A DNA stretch of 64,000 nucleotides from CAVSJO01 sp963728445. GTDB lineage: Bacteria; Gemmatimonadota; Gemmatimonadetes; Longimicrobiales; RSA9. The DNA lies in the NCBI GenBank assembly GCA_963728445.1, contig CAVSJO010000006.1, positions 1,612,001-1,676,000 of the forward strand. The letters are read 5' to 3'. A program made the position numbers and the translations under genes. The notes beneath the pieces are model-generated. The model was given only the letters and a program-made list of their open reading frames with translations. It had not been told where the DNA came from and did no database searches. The stretch's first letter is position 1. The number at the start of each line of letters is the position of its first letter. This document shows, in pieces, positions 42,364 through 49,862 of the stretch.

Positions 42364-45069
42364 CTAGTGGCCGCTGTCCTGCTGGGGTGCGGCCACGACC
42401 GGCGGCGTCGACTTGCGGTCGCGGAACTCGTGGTAGAGCCGGGTGTGCCGGGAGGCGAGGGGCACCTGCTTGCCGCCGATGTACATGTCCGTCACGTGAG
42501 AGACGATCTGCAGGGGATCCCCGTCGGTAACGATGACGTCGGCGCGCTTGCCGGGATCCAGGCTGCCCATGCGGTCCCCGAGGCCGAGGACCTCCGCGGC
42601 GTTCAGGGTGAGGCCGCGCATCGCCTCGTCGGGTGAGAGCCCGAATGCGACGGCGCGAGCCCCCTCGTAGGGCAGGTTCCGCAGCTCCGAGACGCCCTCC
42701 GGGCTGGACGACGTGGTGAACGCCACCTTCACGCCGGCGTCGTGAAGGATCGCGGCGTTCCGCCACACCGAGGTGACCGGGTCGTCCCGGTCGTCGCCGG
42801 GGATGAGCTCGGAGCCCACGATCACGGGGATGTGGCGCTTTGCCAGCTCGCCCGCGACGCGGAACGCCTGCTGCCCGCCTCCGAGCACCGCCTTCACGGT
42901 CGGGAAGCTGTCCAGGAACATGAAGAGCGACCGGATCGTGCGCTCGTCGTTGGCGATGAAGATGACGGGTCGCTCACCCTTCATGACCGGCACCATGCTC
43001 TCCAGCATGATGTCGTCGGAAGGATTGACGTTGACCTCCCAGTGCCGGGTCGGGTCCTGCCGCGTGGACGGCTTCTTCGTGTACAGATCCGCCCGGCGGA
43101 AGAGGCTCAGGAGCTCCTCGATCCGGTCCCCGTCCAGCTTCGGCTCCTCCCAGCGGTCGCCCTTGGGCGTGGGGAAGTCCACGACCAGCGCGGCCCTGTC
43201 GTCGATGTCCATCTTCTCCGGGGTGTCGCCCAGGAGCTGGACGACGGAGCCGGTCCCGCGCACGACGCCGGTCGACGGGATGGAGAGAACCGACGTGACG
43301 CCGTTGGCCCGCCCGACCGCCACCGCGGCGCTGTACGGGTTGATTCCGAAGAGCGAGCGGATGTTGGGGTTGTAGCGTCCGATCTCCTCGTCGTCCCGCG
43401 CCGGCTGGATCGCATCGATCTCGACCATCCCCACGGAGGTGAGCGGATCGATCATGCCGGGCCACACCTGCTTGCCCGTGGCGTCGACGCGCTTTGCGCC
43501 CGCCGGGAGCTGCACGTCCGAGGCTGCGCCGACCGCCGCGATCCTTCCGCCCTGCATCACGACGACGCCGTTCGGGATCGCGGGCTTCGAGACGGGATGT
43601 ACCGTGCCGCCGACGATGGCGACGACGTCCGCGTCCGACAGCGGATCCATCAGCGTCGCCGTGCTCGGCGCCACCGGCGGGTCGTAGTCGAGGACGTCGA
43701 CGGGCGCGGTGGACGCGGTCTGCTTCGGCGCCGACATCGGTGCGCCCGCGATGGCCCGGACGGGCTCGCCGCGGGCCTTCTCCTCGTTCGTCCGGTCGTA
43801 GTAGACGATACCGTCGATGATCGTCTTCTCGACGCGGCTGTAGGTGTTGAACGGATCGCCGTCCAGCAGCACGACGTCTCCGTCCTTGCCGACTTCGAGG
43901 CTGCCGACCCGGTTCTCCAGATGGATCTGCTTCGCCGGGTTCAGAGTCAGCATCTTCAGCGCGTCCTGCTTCGAGACGCCGCCGTACTTCACCGGCTTGT
44001 TCATCTCGTAGATCAGGAACGACTGCAGCCAGGGGATGTCCGAGTTCAGGGACGTGAGGACGCCGTGGTCGTGCAGGATCGCGGCGTTGTACGGGATCGC
44101 GTCGTACGCCTCGAGCTTGTACATCCACCAGTCGGAGAACGTGGAGGCGGAGGTCCCGGCCTCACGCAGCTCGTCGGCGATCTTGTATCCCTCGAGCACG
44201 TGGGTGAAGGCGTCGATCTGGAAGCCGAAGCGCTGAGCGATGCGCTCGAGCATCAGGATCTCGTCGGCCCGGTAGGAGTGGGCGGTAACCCGGATCTTGC
44301 CGTCCATGATGTCCGCCAGGGCCTGGAGCCGGAGGTCGGTCCGCGGCGGGACCGGAAAGGCCTTCGGGTTCTTCCGATAGTCGGCCCATGCCTGCTTGTA
44401 CTCCTTCGCCGCAGTGAACGCCTCGACGTACAGCTCCTCGACGCCCTCCCGGGACGCGGGGAAGCGGGTCTGCCGGCCGCCGTTCTTCTGCGTGACGTTC
44501 TCGCCCAAGGCGAACTTGACCGTACGGGGCGCGCCGTCGACCAGCAGGCTCCACGCGTCGTCCATCCCCCAGCGCGTCTTGATGATGGCGTTCTGCCCGC
44601 CGATCGGGTTGGAGCTGCCGTGCAGGATCTGCGCGGTCGTAACGCCGCCGGACAGCGCCTGGTAGATGCCGAAGTCGTGAGGGTCCAGCTCGTCGATCAC
44701 CCGCACCTCCGGCACCACCGGGGCCGTCCACTCGTTCGAGCCGCCCTGCATGGCGATGTGCGAATGCTGATCCACCACGCCCGGCATCGCCGTGAGGCCG
44801 GCGCCGTCGATGACCGTGGCGCCCGACGGTGCCGAGAGGTCCGCCCCGATGCCCCGGATCACGCCGTCCCGGATCAGGATCGAAACGTTTTGCTGGACCG
44901 GCCCGGCCGCCGTCCAGACGGCGTCCAGGTTACGGATCAGCATCGTGCCCTTCGGCGTGTCGACCGTCTTGGCCTCCGTCTGCGTGTTCCACTGCTGGGC
45001 GACGGCCGGAGCCGCCGCCACTGCGGCGGTCAGAAGCGCCGCGGGCAGCGCGCGGTACAGGTGCTTCAT
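42364..45069 (-). CDS. Periplasmic double amidohydrolase-domain protein (901 aa)
   Basis: A signal peptide (ALLTAAVAAAPAVAQQ) is followed by two metal-dependent amidohydrolase domains in tandem. Domain 1 (about 45-450) has the metal motif HSH (His102, His104) in VVDQHSHIAMQG, later His in RVTAHSYR and DAFTHVLEG, and the final Asp in SLNSDIPW, so it looks active. Domain 2 (about 500-880) has the domain ending (DRMGSLDPGKRADVIVTDGDPL) but its HxH position reads WPGMIDPLTS and the metal site is lost. The ATG at 45069 follows GGGAG by 8 bases. It lies 23 bases after a second amidohydrolase gene, in an operon pattern common in Bacteroidetes and Gemmatimonadota. Substrate unknown; an imidazolonepropionase/prolidase-like amide is possible. 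Confidence 0.85.
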   Translation of the reverse strand: MKHLYRALPAALLTAAVAAAPAVAQQWNTQTEAKTVDTPKGTMLIRNLDAVWTAAGPVQQNVSILIRDGVIRGIGADLSAPSGATVIDGAGLTAMPGVVDQHSHIAMQGGSNEWTAPVVPEVRVIDELDPHDFGIYQALSGGVTTAQILHGSSNPIGGQNAIIKTRWGMDDAWSLLVDGAPRTVKFALGENVTQKNGGRQTRFPASREGVEELYVEAFTAAKEYKQAWADYRKNPKAFPVPPRTDLRLQALADIMDGKIRVTAHSYRADEILMLERIAQRFGFQIDAFTHVLEGYKIADELREAGTSASTFSDWWMYKLEAYDAIPYNAAILHDHGVLTSLNSDIPWLQSFLIYEMNKPVKYGGVSKQDALKMLTLNPAKQIHLENRVGSLEVGKDGDVVLLDGDPFNTYSRVEKTIIDGIVYYDRTNEEKARGEPVRAIAGAPMSAPKQTASTAPVDVLDYDPPVAPSTATLMDPLSDADVVAIVGGTVHPVSKPAIPNGVVVMQGGRIAAVGAASDVQLPAGAKRVDATGKQVWPGMIDPLTSVGMVEIDAIQPARDDEEIGRYNPNIRSLFGINPYSAAVAVGRANGVTSVLSIPSTGVVRGTGSVVQLLGDTPEKMDIDDRAALVVDFPTPKGDRWEEPKLDGDRIEELLSLFRRADLYTKKPSTRQDPTRHWEVNVNPSDDIMLESMVPVMKGERPVIFIANDERTIRSLFMFLDSFPTVKAVLGGGQQAFRVAGELAKRHIPVIVGSELIPGDDRDDPVTSVWRNAAILHDAGVKVAFTTSSSPEGVSELRNLPYEGARAVAFGLSPDEAMRGLTLNAAEVLGLGDRMGSLDPGKRADVIVTDGDPLQIVSHVTDMYIGGKQVPLASRHTRLYHEFRDRKSTPPVVAAPQQDSGH

Positions 45070-45092
45070 CCGATGCACTCCCATCTCTGCGA

Positions 45093-46850
45093 TCATCGCT
45101 CACCTCCCGGACCCGACGTGCGCCGGGCGCTCCAGTCGAAGCTGCCCACGCCGCCGCCGCTGCCCGAGCCGGACGCCGTCTCTCCCTTCACCACGCCCTT
45201 GAAGTCGACCACCATGCCGCCTGCGTCGACCGTGAATGTGATGGTGTTGCCCTGGATCTTTCCGTTCGAGACCGGGAAGGAGCCCATGCCCGGCAACGAG
45301 AACGTGCCGGTCACCTCGGCGCCGTTCTGCGTCAGCTCGAGCGTCCCGCCCGGGGGCGCCCCCTGTGCCTGGATCTCCATCGTCCAGGTGCCGGCGACCT
45401 TCGCCGCCGGCGCGCTCGCGTCCCCGCCGGCAGCGCCGCCGCCGGTGGAGCCCTCCTCCAGGCCGCCCTCCACGAACGTGTAGGCGACCTTGCTGTCCTT
45501 GTCGAAGAGAGGACCCGTCGTCACCACGAACGTCGCGGGCGCACCCGCCGCGACTCCCGCGACGCCGGGGATGCCGTAGAGGCTCGCCGGCGTAGAGGTG
45601 ATCGCCTTCAGCGCGTCGGCTGGGGACAGGCCGTACTCGATGGCCTTTCTCGCTCCCTCGATCAGGTCCGCCTTCCCGCCGTTGCTGACCAGTGCGACGC
45701 GGACGCCGGATGCCACGAGCCTGCCCGCGTTGGCGTACATCGCTTCCAGGCGCTCCTTCTCCCGGACGGCGGAAGGCCGCATCGGCTCGGCGGCCTTCGT
45801 CGTGTCCTTCGCGCCCGCCGTCTCGGTGGCCGGCTTCGCGTCGGCGGTGTCGGAAGCGGCCTTCGTCGTGTCCGTGGCCGTCGCCTTGCCGGCGCCGGGC
45901 TTCCACTGTTTCGGCTTCGGGAAGTCGAGGGAGACGAGGACGGGTATGTCCCGGGCCTTCAGCAGGTCCGCGACCTTCCATGCCTCTTCGCCTCCGACCA
46001 GCACGAGCTTCAGTCGGAACTCGTCGGCCAGGCGGACGGCCCGGCGGATGTCGTTCTCGGAATCGGCGACCCAGTACACCGTGGTGCCGCCACCCATCGC
46101 CCGCTGCACGACGGCGTAGTCCGGATCGAACGCCTGGGGCGCCACGCCCTTCGCGCCGCGACCCGCCGCGTCCGCGATCTCCGCGCGGTGGCGCGCGTCA
46201 AGGAAGGTCTGCCGGTACCACGCGATCATGCCCATCATCGTGGACGGGTAGGCGCCCCGCGCGCCCGCGAACGTCATCACGGGTCCGAGCTCCGGCTGGA
46301 GCACCATCTCGTTCGGCTGGTCGGCGTCCGTGCGCAGCTCGACGACGGCTCCGCGGCCCGGCATCAGCGCGCCCGCGGGCTGGACCGCGACGGCGACCAC
46401 GCCCTTGCGGCGGAGATCGGCGACGCCGCTTCCCGTGGCCTGCAGATAGTCCACCACGCGCCGGCTCGGCTCGAAGCCCACGACGGACCGGGGCGCGTTC
46501 CAGGGCTGGACCTTGCTGCGGTCGACGTCCTCCTTCGGGAATTCGTACTTCACGCTGCCCCAGCCGTCGACGAGTCCGGGATAGACGAAGAGCGAGTCGC
46601 CGGTGAGGATGCGGGCGTCGGCGGGAACGGCGGCCCCCGGCGCGACGGCCTCGACGAATTTCCCGCGCACGACCACGGTCGAGCCCGGGGTGCGGGAGCC
46701 GTCGGGAGCGACGATCGTCACGTTGCGCAAGGCGTAGGCGTCGGGCGCGGGCGGTTTCATGAACTGCGCGCGCACGGCCGACGGGCTGGCGGCAGCGAGG
46801 GCCACGACCGAAAGAGCGCGCAGGACGCGTCCGGCACGTCGTTGCGTCAT
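45093..46850 (-). CDS. Amidohydrolase-like protein lacking metal ligands, with a C-terminal lipocalin-like domain
   Basis: This 585-residue exported protein (signal VALAAASPSAVRAQ) has amidohydrolase-family framing: NVTIVAPDGSRTPGSTVVVRG, then VYPGLVDGWGSVKYEF where HxH should be, and PADALKAITSTPASLYGIPG near the end of the domain. The metal-binding histidines are gone, so it is probably a non-catalytic partner. A Thr/Ala/Lys-rich loop (about 325-365) interrupts it, and a beta-rich tail (about 480-570: VAGTWTMEIQAQG, GTLELTQNGAEVTGTF) resembles a small lipocalin-like domain. The ATG at 46850, with AGGA upstream, is preferred over one eight codons earlier. It is the first gene of a two-gene operon. 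Confidence 0.75.
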   Translation of the reverse strand: MTQRRAGRVLRALSVVALAAASPSAVRAQFMKPPAPDAYALRNVTIVAPDGSRTPGSTVVVRGKFVEAVAPGAAVPADARILTGDSLFVYPGLVDGWGSVKYEFPKEDVDRSKVQPWNAPRSVVGFEPSRRVVDYLQATGSGVADLRRKGVVAVAVQPAGALMPGRGAVVELRTDADQPNEMVLQPELGPVMTFAGARGAYPSTMMGMIAWYRQTFLDARHRAEIADAAGRGAKGVAPQAFDPDYAVVQRAMGGGTTVYWVADSENDIRRAVRLADEFRLKLVLVGGEEAWKVADLLKARDIPVLVSLDFPKPKQWKPGAGKATATDTTKAASDTADAKPATETAGAKDTTKAAEPMRPSAVREKERLEAMYANAGRLVASGVRVALVSNGGKADLIEGARKAIEYGLSPADALKAITSTPASLYGIPGVAGVAAGAPATFVVTTGPLFDKDSKVAYTFVEGGLEEGSTGGGAAGGDASAPAAKVAGTWTMEIQAQGAPPGGTLELTQNGAEVTGTFSLPGMGSFPVSNGKIQGNTITFTVDAGGMVVDFKGVVKGETASGSGSGGGVGSFDWSARRTSGPGGER

Positions 46851-46968
46851 CGAGCTGTTCCTGTCTTGGGACATCGAAATGGGTAGCGGGGCCGGGAAGA
46901 TCGGCGTGAACGCCGGCCGCTGTCAAGCTCGGGTTGCGAGGAGGCGCGTCCGGCTCCACCCTGGGGCC

Positions 46969-48285
46969 ATGGACGATACGGGGGACGAAGACGCCGGGTT
47001 TCGAAGTGGGCCCCGGTACCTGACGAGCGACGTCGCGGGCGTGGACGGCGAGCTGCGGACGAGCGAAGACGATTTCGTCGTCGAAGAGCTGCCGTCGAGG
47101 GAGCCCGAGGGCACCGGAGACCACGTCTGGTTCCAGGTGGAGAAGCGGGGACTCGCGACCATGGCAGCGGTCCACGACGTCGCCCGCGAACTCGACGTGC
47201 ACCCCGGGGACGTGGGCGTGGCGGGTCTGAAGGACGCCCGGGCGGTGACGCGCCAGTGGCTGAGCGTCGAGCACGTCGAGCCGGAGCGCGTCCTCGAACT
47301 GGACATCCCCCGTATCCGCGTGCTGCGAGCCGTGCGCGCCCGGAGGAAGCTGCGCACCGGCCAGCTGGCCGGGAACCGATTCCTCGTGCGCATCCGCGAC
47401 GTCGACGCGGCGCGGGAGCCGGACGTGCGCCGCGTGCTGGACGTCCTCGAGGGACGCGGGGTGCCGAACGACTTCGGCGTGCAGCGCTTCGGCGCCCGGG
47501 GCGACACGGGCGCGATCGGAGAGGCCATCGTGGCCGGAGACTTCGAGGGGGCCGCCGCACTCGTCGCGGGCTCGCCCGGCCCCACCGACGCCGGGAGCGC
47601 CCTGCGCGCCCGGGAGCTGTACGACGACGGCCGCTACGAGGAGGCGGTCCCGCTCTGGCCGCGGGCGTACCGCGCAGCGCGCCGGATCTGCGTCGTGCGC
47701 GCACGGGGCCGCGACGCGCGTCAGGCCGTTCTGGCGCTGGACGCGTCCATCCGCCGGTTCTACGTGTCGGCCTATCAGTCCGAGCTGTTCAACGCCGTCC
47801 TGTCGGCGCGCATCGACACCCTGGACAGGCTCCTGCCGGGCGAAGTCGCCTGGGAGCACGGAGCGACCCGACCCGCCTTCCGCGTCCCCGATCCGGCGCC
47901 GTTCGCCGCGCGCGTGCGGGGGCTGGAGGTGTCCCCGACGGGTCCGCTCGTGGGGGCCCGAGCCGACGTGCCGACCGGGGAGGCCGGGAGCGTCGAGGCG
48001 GGGGCGCTGCGATCCGCCGGCTGGCCGCCCGGCGGCGACGCCGCCGCCGCCCTCGCCTCTCCGGCGCTCCGGCGCATGGGCGCCCGACGTCCCCTCCGGG
48101 TGCCCGTCCGGGATCTTTCCGCGCGCTGGATCCGCTCGCAGAAGACGGACGTCCTCGAGCTCACGTTCACGCTGCCGCCGGGATCCTACGCGACGTCCCT
48201 GCTGGACGAGATCGGGAAGGGGCGGCTTCGAGGGATGGGCGGGGTGGACGACACAGCGCCGGCCCAGCATGTTGTCGGCAAGTAA
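46969..48285 (+). CDS. truD: tRNA pseudouridine(13) synthase TruD, 3' end altered by IS insertion
   Basis: This 438-residue enzyme isomerises U13 of tRNA. The catalytic Asp89 lies in AGLKDARAVTRQW; FVVEELPSREPEGTGDHVWF reduced to its core at the N-terminus, GNRFLVRIRDVD, GVPNDFGVQRFG and PGSYATSLLDEI are TruD patterns. The last four codons (VVGK) and the TAA stop come from the insertion sequence that begins at 48271. Joining the flanks restores a frame ending PAQH followed at once by TGA (49785-49787), so the native protein was 434 residues and the insertion is nearly silent. The gene is divergent from the amidohydrolase operon. Confidence 0.93.
   Translation: MDDTGDEDAGFRSGPRYLTSDVAGVDGELRTSEDDFVVEELPSREPEGTGDHVWFQVEKRGLATMAAVHDVARELDVHPGDVGVAGLKDARAVTRQWLSVEHVEPERVLELDIPRIRVLRAVRARRKLRTGQLAGNRFLVRIRDVDAAREPDVRRVLDVLEGRGVPNDFGVQRFGARGDTGAIGEAIVAGDFEGAAALVAGSPGPTDAGSALRARELYDDGRYEEAVPLWPRAYRAARRICVVRARGRDARQAVLALDASIRRFYVSAYQSELFNAVLSARIDTLDRLLPGEVAWEHGATRPAFRVPDPAPFAARVRGLEVSPTGPLVGARADVPTGEAGSVEAGALRSAGWPPGGDAAAALASPALRRMGARRPLRVPVRDLSARWIRSQKTDVLELTFTLPPGSYATSLLDEIGKGRLRGMGGVDDTAPAQHVVGK
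48250..48270 (+). repeat. Left target-site duplication of the IS (21 bp)
   Basis: This 21-base stretch at the end of truD is repeated exactly at 49764-49784 on the other side of the insertion sequence. The bases just outside differ, so 21 is the full length. Confidence 0.9.
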
Positions 48286-49763
48286 TAATGTCCCCTTCTT
48301 CGGCAAGTAGAACTGTCCCCTAAACTACGGGTCTCTCAAGGAGGCTCGAGTGGAGCGGACAGCGATGAGTACGAAGGAGCATGAGCGGGCGGTGGTGTTC
48401 GCGCGTGTGGTGGCTGGGGAGCTGCGTGTGGGGGAGGCGGCGGAGCTTGTGCAGCTCTCGAAGCGGCAGGCGAAGCGGGTGCTCGCGAGGTTCCGGAGCG
48501 TGGGTCGTGCGGGGCTCGTGCATGGCAACGTCGGTCGGCTCTCGAACCGGGCCAGGCCAGTGGAGGAGCGGGAGCAAATACTGGAGCTGGTTCGCACGAA
48601 GTTGGGCGGCATGGCGGAGCGAGGATCCGGGCAGCGGTTCGGGCCTACGCTGGCGTCGGAGCACCTGGCGGAGGAGTTCGGGATCGTCATCCCGACCCGA
48701 ACGCTTCACAGCTGGATGGTGGAGGAGGGGCTCTGGAGCCGAGCTCGGAAGATTCGGCCTCGGCCGGGGCGTCGGGAGCGACGGGCTCACTTCGGGGAGC
48801 TCATACAGCTGGATGGCAGCTTTCACGACTGGTATGAGGGCAGAGGGCGGCGGGCGGGTTCGGCGAGCTGCGTCATGAACATGGTCGATGACGCCACGAG
48901 CGAGACGCTCCTGCGCTTTGGCGACCAGGAGACGATCTGGGCGGCCGTCCACATCCTCCAGGAGTGGATCCGGCTCTATGGCGTGCCGAGGGCTCTCTAC
49001 ACCGATTGGAAGAACATCTACAAGCGGACTCCCAACTCGGCCGAGCGTAGTCTTGGCATCGAGGCGCACACGTCGTTCGGGCTGATGTGCAAGAAGCTCG
49101 GGATCCAGGTGATCGGCGCCGGAAGCCCGCAGGCCAAGGGGCGGATCGAGCGGAGCAACGGCGTCCACCAGGACCGGCTGATCAAAAAGATGCGACGGCT
49201 CGGCATCGAAGATGACGCGGCCGCCAACCGGTATGTGCTGGAGAAGTACCTGCCGGCGCACAACGCGCGCTTTGCCAAGCCTCCACGCGAGCGCGCTGAC
49301 TATCACATCCCGTTCAATCCTGCACTTAATCCGGACGACGTCTACTGCATTGAGTACCACCGGGTGGTGAGCAACGATTTCGTCGTGCAGTTCCAGGGAG
49401 CGGGGCTGCAACTGGACCGAAAGAGCCGGGGCAGGGTGCCCGCCGGGAGCCGCATCCTGGTTCGCTGCACCGAAGATGGCCGAATCCGAGTGATCCACCG
49501 TGGAGCTGGCGCGCAGGAACACGAGTGCCGGTGGACGCCGGCCGTGCCCCGAACGCAGACAGCGCCCCGGCCGACGCCGACACCCAAGCCCCGGAAGACC
49601 CCTCCGAAACCCGACCAGGAGCACCCCTGGCGACGCGCAGGACGCTATGCCATCGCCAAGGCAGAAGCCCGGAAAACGGCGGCCCTCACTGGACCGCCCG
49701 CCTGAACCTCGAGAAGGGGACACTTCTACTGGCCGCAAACCGGGGACATTTCTAATGGCCGTT
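48271..49763 (+). mobile_element. IS1202/ISNCY-type insertion sequence, 1,493 bp
   Basis: A single transposase gene lies between imperfect terminal inverted repeats, flanked by a 21-bp direct repeat. Each end carries two copies of a motif ending in TGTCCCC: at the left near 48289-48295 and 48314-48320, and at the right (inverted) near 49742-49748 and 49716-49722. These are probably transposase-binding sites. Long target duplications are known for IS1202 relatives. The element looks complete and its transposase frame is open, so it may still be mobile. Exact ends have an uncertainty of 1-3 bases. Confidence 0.85.
48350..49705 (+). CDS. DDE transposase, IS1202/ISNCY family
   Basis: This 451-residue transposase begins with a helix-turn-helix (EAAELVQLSKRQAKRVLARF) and a second winged region, followed by an rve/RNase H-like integrase core: QLDGSFHDWYEG (first Asp), YTDWKNIYKR (second Asp) and SPQAKGRIERSNGVHQDRLI (Glu). 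The three acidic residues appear intact. The C-terminus is a Pro/Lys-rich tail (RPTPTPKPRKTPPKPDQ). The GTG at 48350 follows AAGGAGG (48338-48344) by 5 bases and is preferred over the ATG at 48365. Confidence 0.9.
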   Translation: MERTAMSTKEHERAVVFARVVAGELRVGEAAELVQLSKRQAKRVLARFRSVGRAGLVHGNVGRLSNRARPVEEREQILELVRTKLGGMAERGSGQRFGPTLASEHLAEEFGIVIPTRTLHSWMVEEGLWSRARKIRPRPGRRERRAHFGELIQLDGSFHDWYEGRGRRAGSASCVMNMVDDATSETLLRFGDQETIWAAVHILQEWIRLYGVPRALYTDWKNIYKRTPNSAERSLGIEAHTSFGLMCKKLGIQVIGAGSPQAKGRIERSNGVHQDRLIKKMRRLGIEDDAAANRYVLEKYLPAHNARFAKPPRERADYHIPFNPALNPDDVYCIEYHRVVSNDFVVQFQGAGLQLDRKSRGRVPAGSRILVRCTEDGRIRVIHRGAGAQEHECRWTPAVPRTQTAPRPTPTPKPRKTPPKPDQEHPWRRAGRYAIAKAEARKTAALTGPPA

Positions 49764-49784
49764 GACACAGCGCCGGCCCAGCAT
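49764..49784 (+). repeat. Right target-site duplication of the IS (21 bp)
   Basis: An exact copy of 48250-48270. The next three bases (TGA) are the original truD stop. Confidence 0.9.
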
Positions 49785-49813
49785 TGACATTCGGCTTCTC
49801 TTCGACCTAGAAT
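49784..49813 (+). promoter_or_regulatory. Sigma70-type promoter for the HD-GYP gene
   Basis: TTGACA (49784-49789) and TAGAAT (49808-49813) are separated by 18 bases, close to consensus. The -35 contains the original truD stop codon and begins on the last base of the target duplication, so the insertion sequence landed right against it without breaking it. The HD-GYP start is about 50 bases downstream. Confidence 0.65.
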
Positions 49814-49862
49814 TGGCCGACCGGTCGGATCATCCCCCGAGCGCCGAGGCCCCGCCCTGCAG

